This document shows positions 1 to 8,997 of a DNA stretch of 19,691 bases, piece after piece. The notes below the pieces were generated by a model. That model was not told where the DNA came from, did not search any database, and worked only from the letters and a program-made list of their open reading frames with translations. The DNA lies in assembly GCA_945890595.1 (NCBI GenBank), contig CAMDCQ010000017.1, forward strand, positions 1 to 19,691. The letters run 5' to 3'. A program made the translations under genes and the position numbers. The stretch comes from Chitinophaga pinensis. Lineage in GTDB: Bacteria > Bacteroidota > Bacteroidia > NS11-12g > UBA9320. Position 1 is the stretch's first letter. Each line of letters begins with the position of its first letter.

Positions 1-353
1 TTTACCAGTTAGAGGGCGACATTAATGTCCGAATACAAGAAAATGGAGTAGCGGTAGACATTCCGATAAAAGCGGGAGATATGTTTCTTTTACCCGCCAA
101 AGTACCGCACTCACCTGTACGAAGTGAAGGAAGTATTGGCCTAGTTATAGAGTGTAAACGAACGAATAACGAGCAGGATGGACTTATGTGGTTTTGTGAA
201 AATTGCAATCATAAACTTCACGAATACAAATTCCCACTTACCGATATTGAAAAAGATTTTATACCTCGATTTAAGGAGTTTTACGCTTCTGAAGAATTAC
301 GCACTTGCGATTCATGTGGTACTGTAATGAGCACAGATCCCAGATTTGTTTAA
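1..353 (+). CDS. nbaC: 3-hydroxyanthranilate 3,4-dioxygenase, C-terminal part (5' end outside window)
   Basis: The reading frame is open from the window edge (first full codon at 3) to the TAA at 351-353, about 116 residues. It is the C-terminal part of the cupin dioxygenase that opens the ring of 3-hydroxyanthranilate to the precursor of quinolinate, in the kynurenine route of tryptophan breakdown and NAD synthesis. Visible are the cupin strands YQLEGDINVRI and AGDMFLLPAKVPHSP, whose His should be one of the three ligands of the catalytic Fe(II). Near the end are two CxxC pairs, CENC and CDSC, the rubredoxin-like second iron site seen in bacterial enzymes of this family. The other catalytic ligands lie upstream of the window. 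The SDR gene follows 52 bp later on the same strand. The identification is firm; membership of a complete kynurenine operon cannot be seen. Confidence 0.92.
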   Translation, partial: YQLEGDINVRIQENGVAVDIPIKAGDMFLLPAKVPHSPVRSEGSIGLVIECKRTNNEQDGLMWFCENCNHKLHEYKFPLTDIEKDFIPRFKEFYASEELRTCDSCGTVMSTDPRFV

Positions 354-405
354 AAAAACTCGTGCTTATAAACCACATTTTACATCATCTATGTTTTGAG
401 TATTT

Positions 406-1167
406 ATGATAGCACTCATTACCGGAGCTTCAGCAGGCATTGGCAAAGAGCTCGCAACCGAATTTGCCAAGGATAAAATAGACTTAGTTTTAGTGGCTAG
501 AAGAGAAGAAAACATGCTCAAACATGCCTTATTTCTAGAGACAACGTATAGTGTTAAAGTAACTGTAATTCCTGCGGATTTGGCAGTACCAAACAGTGCT
601 GAAAAACTTTATGATGAAATTCATAAACGGGACATTAAAATTAATTTTTTAATAAACAACGCCGGTTTTGGCGATCATGGTGAGTTTGTAGACAGCGATT
701 TAGCCAAGCAGGAAGAGATGATAAATCTGAATATTCTTACACTTACCAAGCTAACTCGATTATTTGGTGCTGATATGAAGCTCAGAAACCAAGGTACGAT
801 ATTAAACGTTGCGTCAGACGCGGCTTTTAGGCCCGGACCCATGATGAGTGTATACTTTGCCACGAAGCATTATGTATTAGCATTTTCAGAAGCAATCGCC
901 GAAGAATTGAGACCCTATGGAGTTTATGTATGCACTTTATGTCCAGGTTCTACCCAAAGTGAATTTGGTGAAATGGCCGGTTTTGGGAAACTTGATCCCG
1001 ACAGTAGTAATCCAACTTCTGCAGAAGTAGCAGCCTTTGCTTTTCGTCAAATGAAAAAGAAAAAAGTAGTGTTCATTCATGGGCTAAAAATTAAGCTTAG
1101 AGCGTTTTTAACCCGGGTTATGCCAAAGGGACTAGTTAGACGATGGGTTTACAGCCAAATGACCTGA
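406..1167 (+). CDS. Short-chain dehydrogenase/reductase (SDR) family oxidoreductase
   Basis: This is a 253-residue classical SDR (COG0300/DltE-like). The glycine-rich nucleotide motif TGASAGIG is at residues 6-13, NNAG at 84-87, and the catalytic Ser137 (NVAS), Tyr150 and Lys154 (YFATK) are all present, so it should be active. Arg32-Arg33 after the second beta strand suggests NADP(H) rather than NAD(H). The substrate cannot be read from the sequence. The start is the first ATG after an in-frame TGA at 397-399. It follows the hydroxyanthranilate dioxygenase gene by 52 bp and may be co-transcribed with it, but a role in that pathway is only inference. About 200 bp without a gene follow before pssA. 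Confidence 0.9.
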   Translation: MIALITGASAGIGKELATEFAKDKIDLVLVARREENMLKHALFLETTYSVKVTVIPADLAVPNSAEKLYDEIHKRDIKINFLINNAGFGDHGEFVDSDLAKQEEMINLNILTLTKLTRLFGADMKLRNQGTILNVASDAAFRPGPMMSVYFATKHYVLAFSEAIAEELRPYGVYVCTLCPGSTQSEFGEMAGFGKLDPDSSNPTSAEVAAFAFRQMKKKKVVFIHGLKIKLRAFLTRVMPKGLVRRWVYSQMT

Positions 1168-1369
1168 CTACAGGTTGCATATTACTAAAATTTAAACCAC
1201 AGATATGTCGTGTTCTTTTTTATGAATTCTCCATTTGCTTTATTCTAAAAGTAAATATTTAAACCATCTTTGTGGCGTCTTTTAAAGGGTATTTTAACAG
1301 CGTTACAGGTATTGAGAAACACATTCCTTTTAAGAACCAAAAACAATTACACTTACGGTAAAATTACTA

Positions 1370-2065
1370 ATGCTTAACCTAAAGAAACAGATACCTAATT
1401 TACTTACCCTTTCCAATCTGCTTTGTGGTACGTTTATCATCATCAGCGCTTTTCAATTAGAGTTTTTGAATGCTGCCTATTGGGCTGTTGCTGCTTTGAT
1501 ATTTGATTTTTTAGATGGTACAGCTGCGCGTCTTTTAAATGTGAGTTCTTCCATAGGTAAAGAACTTGATTCTATGGCAGATATGGTAAGTTTTGGGGTA
1601 GCTCCAGCACTGGTATTATTTAATTACTGGAGCAATGAGTTGTACGAAACAGAATCATTTGTTGTATACTTTCCATTGTTAATTGCTGTTTTTTCGGGCT
1701 ATAGATTAGCTAAGTTTAATGTTTCTGAACAGAACAATGATTATTTCAGTGGCTTGCCAACACCCGCACTTGCACTCGCGTCATTTGCTCTCCCGCTTGC
1801 GGGAGAACAATTTGAATTAGCCAATAGTTGGTTGAATAATCCTTTTTTCATCATGTTGTTTTGCATCATTGGCGCTCTCTTATTAGTAAGTAATATCAAG
1901 CTCTTCTCTATTAAAATCGGATCACAAAACAAAAAGCTAAACAGTATTCGAGTTGCAATGTTATTTACATGTATGCTACTAATAGGATGGCTACATTTTT
2001 TAGGCGCTTTTCTTTGTTTGATAGTTTACTTAGTATTCTCTTTAGCATCTCAGAAATTAATCTAA
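1370..2065 (+). CDS. pssA: CDP-diacylglycerol--serine O-phosphatidyltransferase
   Basis: An integral membrane protein of 231 residues that joins CDP-diacylglycerol and L-serine to make phosphatidylserine, the precursor of phosphatidylethanolamine. The full CDP-alcohol phosphatidyltransferase signature is present: Asp46, Asp49-Gly50, Ala53-Arg54, Gly63, Asp67 and Asp71, spaced as in the family (DGx2ARx8Gx3Dx3D). Several hydrophobic segments surround it, starting with residues 11-30. The N-terminus KKQIPNLLTLSNLLCG is typical of type II PssA in Bacteroidota. A GC-rich palindrome (1789-1806) lies within the gene and encodes the loop LPLAGEQ. glyA starts 64 bp downstream on the same strand, and both enzymes use serine, which may be coincidence. 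The upstream 200 bp hold only a weak promoter-like CATCTTTG. Confidence 0.93.
   Translation: MLNLKKQIPNLLTLSNLLCGTFIIISAFQLEFLNAAYWAVAALIFDFLDGTAARLLNVSSSIGKELDSMADMVSFGVAPALVLFNYWSNELYETESFVVYFPLLIAVFSGYRLAKFNVSEQNNDYFSGLPTPALALASFALPLAGEQFELANSWLNNPFFIMLFCIIGALLLVSNIKLFSIKIGSQNKKLNSIRVAMLFTCMLLIGWLHFLGAFLCLIVYLVFSLASQKLI
1789..1806. repeat. GC-rich 18-bp inverted repeat inside pssA
   Basis: TCTCCCGC and GCGGGAGA form perfect 8-bp arms around a TT loop. It is much more GC-rich than the surrounding DNA and encodes LPLAGE in what looks like an extramembrane loop of PssA. It resembles REP-type palindromes, but one copy of this size could arise by chance (about 0.3 expected in 20 kb by simple counting). 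Confidence 0.4.
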
Positions 2066-2129
2066 ACAAAAACACTTTTAGGATTTACAAAAGATTTCCG
2101 TACTCATTTACACATAAAACTGAATTCAA

Positions 2130-3401
2130 ATGGCAGATATAATATTTGACCTTTTAGCCAAGGAGCTAGATCGTCAACAAAATGGAATAGAACTCATCGC
2201 TTCCGAAAACTTTACCTCAAAAGAAGTAATGAGCGCTATGGGTAGTGTGGCTACTAATAAATATGCAGAGGGACTTCCAGGAAAGCGATACTATGGCGGT
2301 TGCGAAATCGTGGATCAAATAGAACAATTGGCTATAGACAGAGCCAAAGAGCTTTTTGGTGCTGAGTGGGTGAATGTACAACCACACAGTGGTGCACAAG
2401 CAAATGCAGCCGTAATGCTTGGCGTGCTCAACGCTGGAGATCAAATTCTCGGATTTGACCTATCGCACGGCGGTCACTTAACCCACGGTAGTTCTGTAAA
2501 TTTTTCTGGAAAACTTTATAAACCAGCTTTTTATGGTGTAGAAGAACAAACCGGACTCATAGATATGAATAAGGTAGAAGCTATTGCGCTTGAGGTCTTA
2601 CCTAAGTTGATTATTTGCGGTGCTTCATCTTATTCTAGAGACTGGGATTTCCCAAGATTTAGAGCGATTGCAGACAAAGTAGGTGCTTTGTTACTTGCAG
2701 ATATTTCTCATCCCAGTGGATTAATAGCCGCTGGCCTGCTTAGTAATCCTATACCACATTGCCACATCGTAACCACTACAACCCATAAAACCTTACGAGG
2801 ACCACGTGGCGGAATGATTATGATGGGAAAAGATTTTGATAACCCATGGGGATTAACCACACCCAAAGGAGAAATTAAAAAAATGAGTGCCGTACTTGAT
2901 GGAGCTGTTTTTCCTGGGACTCAGGGCGGACCACTAGAACACGTAATAGCTGCCAAAGCTATAGCCTATGGTGAAGCCTTACAACCAGCATTCAAAGAGT
3001 ATTGCAAACAAGTAATGGAAAATGCTCAAGCACTTGCCGCAGCTATGGTAGCTAGAGGCTATAAAATAATATCTGGTGGAACAGATAACCACATGATGCT
3101 TATAGACCTAAGACCTAAAAGTGAAACACTTACGGGTAAGGTTGCCGAAAATGCATTGGTAAAAGCCGATATCACCATTAATAAAAATGCTGTTCCTTTT
3201 GAAACTCGTTCACCTTTTGTGACTTCAGGTATTCGTATTGGAACTCCAGCTATAACCACTCGTGGTATGAAAACCGATGATATGGAAAAAATAGCCGAGC
3301 TTATTGACCGTGTACTAATGAATCCAGACGATGAGGTTATAATTAATGAGGTGAAAAAAGAGGTAAATGCCTGGATGAAGGATTTTCCTTTGTATGCCTA
3401 A
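2130..3401 (+). CDS. glyA: Serine hydroxymethyltransferase
   Basis: A cytosolic PLP enzyme of 423 residues that interconverts serine and glycine while loading tetrahydrofolate with a one-carbon unit. Hallmarks include the N-terminal IELIASENFTS, the block YAEGLPGKRYYGGCE, VNVQPHSGAQAN, the PLP-lysine segment TTTTHKTLRGPRGG with the Schiff-base Lys at residue 220, and PGTQGGPLEH. Length matches the family, so it is complete. The start ATG at 2130 gives the usual short N-terminus before the conserved block. It follows pssA by 64 bp. Its stop TAA (3399-3401) abuts the stop of the convergent beta-barrel gene with no intervening base. Confidence 0.98.
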   Translation: MADIIFDLLAKELDRQQNGIELIASENFTSKEVMSAMGSVATNKYAEGLPGKRYYGGCEIVDQIEQLAIDRAKELFGAEWVNVQPHSGAQANAAVMLGVLNAGDQILGFDLSHGGHLTHGSSVNFSGKLYKPAFYGVEEQTGLIDMNKVEAIALEVLPKLIICGASSYSRDWDFPRFRAIADKVGALLLADISHPSGLIAAGLLSNPIPHCHIVTTTTHKTLRGPRGGMIMMGKDFDNPWGLTTPKGEIKKMSAVLDGAVFPGTQGGPLEHVIAAKAIAYGEALQPAFKEYCKQVMENAQALAAAMVARGYKIISGGTDNHMMLIDLRPKSETLTGKVAENALVKADITINKNAVPFETRSPFVTSGIRIGTPAITTRGMKTDDMEKIAELIDRVLMNPDDEVIINEVKKEVNAWMKDFPLYA

Positions 3402-4619
3402 CTAAAAACGCTTGGCTAAACCAATCCCAAGACCATAATTATGTGTTTGCAGTGGCAGAAGAAAAGACTGAAGACCCATAATATTTACGTAAAAATGTAA
3501 TCCGTTTCCAGTTCTATATTCAAGCGCTTCTCTCCAAGTAAAACCAGTGAAATTTCCGAAACCAACGGCTGAGAGAATTTTCACATTTTTGCCGAGCCTT
3601 TGATCCAGGCTAACAATTACTGCAGTTCCAAAATTTCCGAAACCAATGGTTGTTAAATCTATAGTAAGGTTTGTTTTTTTAGAAAGCAAATGACTGTAAC
3701 TTAGGCTTAAATGAGATGGCAACATAAGCCATTTTTCTACTTTAGTTCCACGGTTTATGTACGCAGAAAAAGACGTATCTATATATTCAGAAAATGTCGC
3801 CTCTTTATTTCCAAATTGGTATTTATATCCAGAAAAGGTAAAGGCGGTATCTAAGTAAATTGATTTTTGATTGATCAGACGATTTACATTAAAATCTGCT
3901 GCACTAAAGCTTAGTTTATTTTTCTCGTTAACTGCTACTTCGATATCATAATTTACATCTAATCCAACTCCTGTTAAACCCAAGCTTCTTTTTGAAACGT
4001 AAAAATCTTTGAATTCTGCTTCAATATACTGACCAGCTCCGGCAGTGTAAAGCGATACTAACGATGCATTTAATTGCTCATAATTTGAAATCACATTGAG
4101 ACCTATTCCTAATTTAGTGGTTGTGTTAGTACCGATAGAAGATTTTAAAGTAATTCCAGCTGAGGTTTGTGCTGCCGATATAAATTGTAGATCTCCGCTA
4201 CTTACTTTTTGATTTTGAAAATTTGCGTTTCCAAACATTACTAGCTGTGTAAATTTAGTTGAACCGCTATAACCAGCTATGTTTTTATTTTTTACATATA
4301 CACCTAGATTAGAGCTAATCTTATATTCCATTTCTGATCTAAATTGAGCATATAGTCTTGTGCGTTCTTCTGGAGATTCGAGAAACTCTTTCTTTCCGTC
4401 AGATATAAATCCGCTTCTAAATAGTACATCGTTGAACATTGCACTATTAAATACGTTTGATCCTACACTGCCATCTAAACATAGTTTAGCACTTTTAGGC
4501 GTCCACTCATTATCAAAGTCGTTGCTTAAAAAAACAAAATTATTAATTGAATCTTTTTGTGTTTGAGCAATTGAACTCCAAACAATTAATAGCAAAAAAA
4601 AACTATAACTTATTCTCAT
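3402..4619 (-). CDS. Outer-membrane beta-barrel protein, possibly DUF5723-like
   Basis: A 405-residue protein with a cleavable signal peptide (hydrophobic stretch SFFLLLIVWSSIAQ near the N-terminus). The remainder consists of alternating polar/hydrophobic strands rich in Gly, Ser, Tyr and Asn, and it ends in LAKRF; a C-terminal Phe is the usual outer-membrane barrel signal. A GFGNF motif occurs twice on consecutive strands (from nearly identical DNA at 3550-3565 and 3631-3646). I do not recognise a specific function; the layout resembles Bacteroidota barrel families such as DUF5723, at low confidence. Its start overlaps the 3' end of the upstream lipoprotein gene by 17 bp, so the two are almost certainly translated from one mRNA and may form a lipoprotein-barrel complex. 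Its stop touches the glyA stop. Confidence 0.8.
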   Translation of the reverse strand: MRISYSFFLLLIVWSSIAQTQKDSINNFVFLSNDFDNEWTPKSAKLCLDGSVGSNVFNSAMFNDVLFRSGFISDGKKEFLESPEERTRLYAQFRSEMEYKISSNLGVYVKNKNIAGYSGSTKFTQLVMFGNANFQNQKVSSGDLQFISAAQTSAGITLKSSIGTNTTTKLGIGLNVISNYEQLNASLVSLYTAGAGQYIEAEFKDFYVSKRSLGLTGVGLDVNYDIEVAVNEKNKLSFSAADFNVNRLINQKSIYLDTAFTFSGYKYQFGNKEATFSEYIDTSFSAYINRGTKVEKWLMLPSHLSLSYSHLLSKKTNLTIDLTTIGFGNFGTAVIVSLDQRLGKNVKILSAVGFGNFTGFTWREALEYRTGNGLHFYVNIMGLQSFLLPLQTHNYGLGIGLAKRF

Positions 4620-6657
4620 AGATAACGTCAGAAGTAATCTTTAATGAAATTCCATAATCACTATACATTTTGTATCTTTTTGCGTCTTTGGTGTAAAAAT
4701 GTGCAATCACCCTAACTTGTGTAGCATTTTGCATTGCACGCATATCCTCGCGACTAAGAATAGCCACGAGCTCGCTACTCATAGGGCTCACGGTCTTTCC
4801 TGAAACATTGTCCACTTCTGCATCCTTTATAACATTGTTTTTATTCTTAAAAACAGTTGCCAAAACTTCTCCATCATCCGTTAAAAACTCTAATTCCAAA
4901 AGCGCTTCTATGGGAAAGTCATTATTTGCTGATACAAGCAGCTTTGCTTCTTTGATGTTGCTAATTATATCATTTTCGAAGAGTTTAGACTTTTTGACTT
5001 CAGCAATTGTTAAGTTATCTAATCCCACGACAAGAGGTACATCTAATTTAAAATTCACAAGAAGTTTACTATAATCAAACGCAAAATCAGACTGATCTAA
5101 GGTGCCATTTGGCCTAACCTTAACTTGAATGTTGGGGATAATTCTGTCAGGCATGTTTTCTAAAAACAGTTTGATATTTGAATTGCTTTTGTCAAGTATA
5201 CTATTTTGCTCATCTGGCTTAACATACGTTCCTAAATTTACTGCTCTCTTTAGCAATAGAGGATTAGTTAGATCTGTTGAAATAAGTTTTACGTTTTTAT
5301 GTGACCTGCTGTTTTCTCCTATAATCTGATTTGTGGTTAGCAAAGATTCTATGCCAAAGCTATTGTAAAAATTCATCTCTAAAGACGCTTCTTCCAGGGA
5401 TAGGTTTCCATTTATCTTCTTAAAAGACTCTAATTCTAATGGCTCGTCAATGGTAAAATAATGTACCCCGGGATCTCCAATGATTAATTCAGGTACTACG
5501 TCTACCAGTCCAAATTCAATTTTTATCTCATCACTTAAAGACAATGTCCGTTCAATTCCGCTGTATTCTATTTTAGCAATAAGCTCACTGTAAACATTAT
5601 TAAAATATGGAGCTGCTGAATTTTTCTCCCCATAAAAATGAATAACGTAACCGTCAATTGGAAAACGCTCTTCTAAATAAATCGTCTGGCCTTTGGGTGA
5701 CGCTGGAATCCTCCACTCCTTATAGATGGGCCCTGAAGATCCAGACTTACTGCTCTGTGGTATCTTGTACTGAAGAATAATTGCTTCTTCAATACTTGAC
5801 GCTACTTTCATAAGTATTGATCCCGTTTTTACATTTACCTGTGTTAACTCGGCTCCGCCAAAATTATAAGTATTTTCCTCGTTTCTTTCTACTAAGTTTT
5901 GTGCTGGAAATACCGCAGTAGCAGACTGTGGTTTTAACCCTCTCACCTGAAAAGTGATTCTTAAACCCTTTTCAACATCTATGAGTACTTTGCCCACACT
6001 CGCCTTGGTTTTTACTCTTTTTACCCTTAATTCCAGTTTGCCTTTTACTGTTTTGCCAGCTAGGCTGTATGATTTTGTTTGAGTGGTATTGGGGGCTAGG
6101 TCATTAAAAGTACCTGATACAACTACCGTATTGGTTCCGTCATCATTAAGTAATTGGAATTCCATTAATTCTGCGGTAACGGGCAAGTCATTGCTTATGG
6201 TAATATCTATCCATCCCTCTACAAAGGTAGCTGTACTAAAAAACTCCTCGCTCACATCTAGTTTTGTTCCCTCATTGGTTTGCACGTCTTGGGCAGGAAG
6301 ATCCGCAGTTTGACCATTTAAAAAAACACTAGCTGGATATATATCCCTTAATTTTAGGGTGTCTATAAAACCTCTGTCTTCTAATACTAAACTAGACAAT
6401 GTTACCTCAAGGCTATCAATTCTGTCCGGTATAACCAGAATATCCTCAATGCTGGTTATACCATATTCTTCTTCAAAAACGACATCAATTGTATTGTCGT
6501 TATTTTTTCTCAAAAGAGAATCAGGTATCAAATTTCCCAACGTTAGCTTCGTTTCTATGAGTGGTGCTAGCCAGTTACTTTCACTCGAAAATTTCTCTTT
6601 GGCACAGCCTATAAATAGGATACAAAATAGCACCAACGACGTCGTCGATTTAATCAT
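4603..6657 (-). CDS. Large lipoprotein of unknown function with repeated beta domains
   Basis: The 684-residue protein starts with a lipoprotein signal peptide (MIKSTTSLVLFCILFIGC), with lipid attachment expected at Cys18, followed by charged residues AKEKFSSES. The rest looks all-beta. A segment at roughly 151-220 (DLPVTAELMEFQLLNDDG...) resembles one at roughly 575-640 (DFPIEALLELEFLTDDG...), and both are followed by a GKTV motif, so at least two related beta-sandwich modules seem to be present. No enzymatic motif is visible. The downstream barrel gene overlaps it by 17 bp, suggesting coordinated production. The start is 62 bp from the divergent thiamine pyrophosphokinase gene; a TTACTTTG box ends a few bases before the ATG, so its transcript could have almost no leader. 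Function unknown; surface-exposed or periplasmic location inferred. Confidence 0.85.
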   Translation of the reverse strand: MIKSTTSLVLFCILFIGCAKEKFSSESNWLAPLIETKLTLGNLIPDSLLRKNNDNTIDVVFEEEYGITSIEDILVIPDRIDSLEVTLSSLVLEDRGFIDTLKLRDIYPASVFLNGQTADLPAQDVQTNEGTKLDVSEEFFSTATFVEGWIDITISNDLPVTAELMEFQLLNDDGTNTVVVSGTFNDLAPNTTQTKSYSLAGKTVKGKLELRVKRVKTKASVGKVLIDVEKGLRITFQVRGLKPQSATAVFPAQNLVERNEENTYNFGGAELTQVNVKTGSILMKVASSIEEAIILQYKIPQSSKSGSSGPIYKEWRIPASPKGQTIYLEERFPIDGYVIHFYGEKNSAAPYFNNVYSELIAKIEYSGIERTLSLSDEIKIEFGLVDVVPELIIGDPGVHYFTIDEPLELESFKKINGNLSLEEASLEMNFYNSFGIESLLTTNQIIGENSRSHKNVKLISTDLTNPLLLKRAVNLGTYVKPDEQNSILDKSNSNIKLFLENMPDRIIPNIQVKVRPNGTLDQSDFAFDYSKLLVNFKLDVPLVVGLDNLTIAEVKKSKLFENDIISNIKEAKLLVSANNDFPIEALLELEFLTDDGEVLATVFKNKNNVIKDAEVDNVSGKTVSPMSSELVAILSREDMRAMQNATQVRVIAHFYTKDAKRYKMYSDYGISLKITSDVIYENKL

Positions 6658-6692
6658 GTCGACAAAGTAACTTAATCTGTTATATTAATTAC

Positions 6693-6700
6693 TATGTTTG
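6693..6700 (+). promoter_or_regulatory. Candidate -7 promoter box for thiamine pyrophosphokinase
   Basis: TATGTTTG matches the Bacteroidota -7 consensus TAnnTTTG and lies 19 bp before the ATG at 6720, in the 62-bp space between divergent genes. No clear -33 TTG is seen at the usual spacing, so this is a motif match only. Confidence 0.4.
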
Positions 6701-6719
6701 TTTTGAAAATTGCACTTTA

Positions 6720-7367
6720 ATGTCATCACATCACTATGTAAAAGAAGGACAAGAGCCCGCGCTTATTATAGCCAATGGCGAAATGTGCTCCTACGAATTG
6801 TTGGTTTCCATTATGGAATGGTGTCCTTTTGTGGTTGTGCTAGACGGCGCATATGCTCGTGTGGTTAACTTGCAAATAACCGCTGATGTAGTGATTGGCG
6901 ATTTTGACAGTATCGAAGGCTTACCCCAAAATTTGACCACACAATTTATTCATATTGCGGATCAAGAAACTACAGATCTAGAGAAAGCACTAGCCTTTTT
7001 AATAAACAAGGGGTATAGCGATATCAATATCGTATGGGCCACAGGCAAAAGATTGGACCACACCTTAAATAACTTCGCCATTATGGGTAAATATCCAGGG
7101 CACAAAATTGTGATTTATGACGATCATTCTAAGGCGTTTGTATTGCCTAAAAGCTTTTCAAAGATATACAACACAGGCGACAAAATATCGTTGATTCCCA
7201 TTAACCAAGCTGACGGAATTACTACCTCAAACTTGATGTATAAACTTGAAAATGAAAAACTTGAATACGGAAATCGCAGCGGTACAAGCAATCAAGTTAT
7301 TGCTACCGGAGATGTAACTATACGTTATACATCCGGAGTTCTTGCTTTGATAGAAAGTACAGATTAA
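6720..7367 (+). CDS. Thiamine pyrophosphokinase (thiamine diphosphokinase)
   Basis: A 215-residue enzyme that transfers pyrophosphate from ATP to thiamine to make thiamine diphosphate. Motifs in order: ALIIANGE (residues 14-21), LDGAYARV (41-48), the acidic GDFDS (60-64), DQETTDLEKA (81-90; the family DxxKTDxxKA site with Glu for Lys), and GKRLDH (109-114, family G-R-x-D-H). The C-terminal half has the beta-sandwich substrate-binding domain with GTSNQ followed by a strand ending GVLALI. Length fits the family. No TPP riboswitch is visible in the 62-bp leader region. The stop TAA (7365-7367) overlaps the stop of convergent guaB in a shared TTAA. Confidence 0.93.
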   Translation: MSSHHYVKEGQEPALIIANGEMCSYELLVSIMEWCPFVVVLDGAYARVVNLQITADVVIGDFDSIEGLPQNLTTQFIHIADQETTDLEKALAFLINKGYSDINIVWATGKRLDHTLNNFAIMGKYPGHKIVIYDDHSKAFVLPKSFSKIYNTGDKISLIPINQADGITTSNLMYKLENEKLEYGNRSGTSNQVIATGDVTIRYTSGVLALIESTD

Positions 7368-8836
7368 CGGCTATAGTTTGGAGCTTCTTTGGTGATAGTA
7401 ACATCATGCGGATGACTCTCTCTTATTCCAGAACCAGTAATGTGCGTAAACTGAGCCGTTTTTAGCTCTTCTATGCTTGTGGATCCTGTATAACCCATTC
7501 CAGCTCTTAAGCCTCCAATGTACTGATAAACTACTTCAGAAAGTTTTCCTTTAAAGGCGACAGTTCCTACAATTCCTTCTGGAACAAGTTTGCCTATTTC
7601 TGCTTCTGCATCTTGAAAATATCGATCTGTTGAACCTTTTTTCATAGCTTCAATAGAACCCATTCCTCGGTAACTTTTCACCTTTCTTCCTTCGTAAAAA
7701 GAGACATCGCCAGGAGCCTCTTCTGTTCCTGCAAAAAGACTTCCTGCCATGATACAATCCGCACCGGCTACAATGGCTTTTACCAAGTCTCCGCTATAAC
7801 GTATTCCGCCATCTGCTATGATAGGAACGCCTGTACCTTCTAGCGCAAGAGCACACTCCATCACCGCATTTAATTGGGGTACGCCTATTCCGGCTATGAT
7901 TCTAGTTGTGCAAATAGATCCAGGACCCACACCCACTTTTACAGCATCTGCTCCATTATCTGCTAAGTACTTCGCTGCAGCACCTGTTGCCACATTTCCA
8001 ACAATTACTTGTAAATCAGGAAATTTTGCTTTTACTTTTTTAAGTTCATCTACCACCCCTTTTGAGTGTCCATGTGCTGTATCTATGGCTATAACATCTA
8101 CATCTTCGGCTACAAGAGCCGTAACTCTTTCTAGCGTATCTGCTGTAACCCCTACGGCCGCTCCCACCATAAGCCTTCCAAAAGAATCCTTACATGCTTT
8201 GGGATGATTTTTGACTTTTTGAATATCCTTAAAGGTAATTAGACCGAGTAATGTGTTTTCGGAGTCAACTACAGGTAGTTTTTCTATTTTGTGTTTTTGC
8301 AGGATTTGTTCAGCTTCTTTTAAATCTGTGCCGTGTGCCGCCGTAACAAGTGGATGCTTGGTCATAACTTCTTCGATAGGCGTACTTAAGTCTATCTGAA
8401 ATCGTAAATCTCTGTTGGTAATTATACCAACTAATTTATGGCTATCGTCAATAATTGGAATTCCGCCTATTCGGTTTACCTTCATTACATTAACCGCTTC
8501 CGCTAACGTGTTGGTACTTTTAAGCGTAACCGGATCTTTAATCATTCCGCTTTCCGAACGTTTTACTTTTTTTATCTCAGCAGCCTGTTCAGCGATTGAC
8601 ATGTTCTTATGTACTATCCCTATTCCCCCTTCTCTAGCAATTGCTATTGCTAAATCCGACTCTGTCACGGTGTCCATGGCCGCACTTATAATGGGTATAT
8701 TAATGGATAATTTTTTAGTAAGGCGGGTTTTTGTATTCGTATCACGAGGTAAAACTTCAGAGTAACGAGGCAAAACAAGCACATCGTCAAACGTTAAACC
8801 TTGATACGCAATTTTAGAAATTTTGGGTTGAGACAT
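7364..8836 (-). CDS. guaB: Inosine-5'-monophosphate dehydrogenase
   Basis: Oxidises IMP to XMP with NAD+, the committed step of guanine nucleotide synthesis. I choose the ATG at 8836 (MSQPKISK, 490 residues) instead of the in-frame TTG two codons upstream. The N-terminus FDDVLVLPRYSEVLP leads into the barrel. A CBS pair follows, in roughly residues 95-215 (VNRIGGIPIIDD, IEKLPVVDSENTLLGLIT). The active-site loop is GPGSICTTR with the catalytic Cys at residue 309, then IADGGIRYSGD and YRGMGSIEAM, and the C-terminal part carries the flap region. All expected segments are intact. It is divergent from the TPR gene; a TACTTTTG box lies about 30 bp before its start. Confidence 0.97.
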   Translation of the reverse strand: MSQPKISKIAYQGLTFDDVLVLPRYSEVLPRDTNTKTRLTKKLSINIPIISAAMDTVTESDLAIAIAREGGIGIVHKNMSIAEQAAEIKKVKRSESGMIKDPVTLKSTNTLAEAVNVMKVNRIGGIPIIDDSHKLVGIITNRDLRFQIDLSTPIEEVMTKHPLVTAAHGTDLKEAEQILQKHKIEKLPVVDSENTLLGLITFKDIQKVKNHPKACKDSFGRLMVGAAVGVTADTLERVTALVAEDVDVIAIDTAHGHSKGVVDELKKVKAKFPDLQVIVGNVATGAAAKYLADNGADAVKVGVGPGSICTTRIIAGIGVPQLNAVMECALALEGTGVPIIADGGIRYSGDLVKAIVAGADCIMAGSLFAGTEEAPGDVSFYEGRKVKSYRGMGSIEAMKKGSTDRYFQDAEAEIGKLVPEGIVGTVAFKGKLSEVVYQYIGGLRAGMGYTGSTSIEELKTAQFTHITGSGIRESHPHDVTITKEAPNYSR

Positions 8837-8866
8837 CAGCAAATATTGGATTTGTTATTTGCCGCA

Positions 8867-8874
8867 CAAAAGTA
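8867..8874 (-). promoter_or_regulatory. Candidate -7 promoter box for guaB
   Basis: On the minus strand this reads TACTTTTG, a match to TAnnTTTG, followed by TGCGGC. It would give a short leader of roughly 25 nt before the guaB ATG at 8836. No convincing -33 element is seen. Confidence 0.45.
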
Positions 8875-8997
8875 CTCTCAAACTATCCTAATCACCTAAT
8901 TTATTTAAGGCGATTCGTGTTTCTTTTTACTTTACTAAGAGATTTTAAGGATAATCAGCCAAATCCAACCACAAATAATTGCATAGCTTTGCTTCAT

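Noticed and set aside
3550..3646. AAATTTCCGAAACCAA occurring twice in the beta-barrel gene
   Set aside because: It encodes the same GFGNF strand motif on consecutive barrel strands and is best explained as internal protein repetition.
6658..6719. TPP riboswitch before thiamine pyrophosphokinase
   Set aside because: The spacer is only 62 bp and lacks the conserved thi-box elements.
8834..8842. TTG start two codons upstream for guaB
   Set aside because: The ATG at 8836 gives the usual IMP dehydrogenase N-terminus and length; the same reasoning moves the second barrel start from 13215 to 13206.
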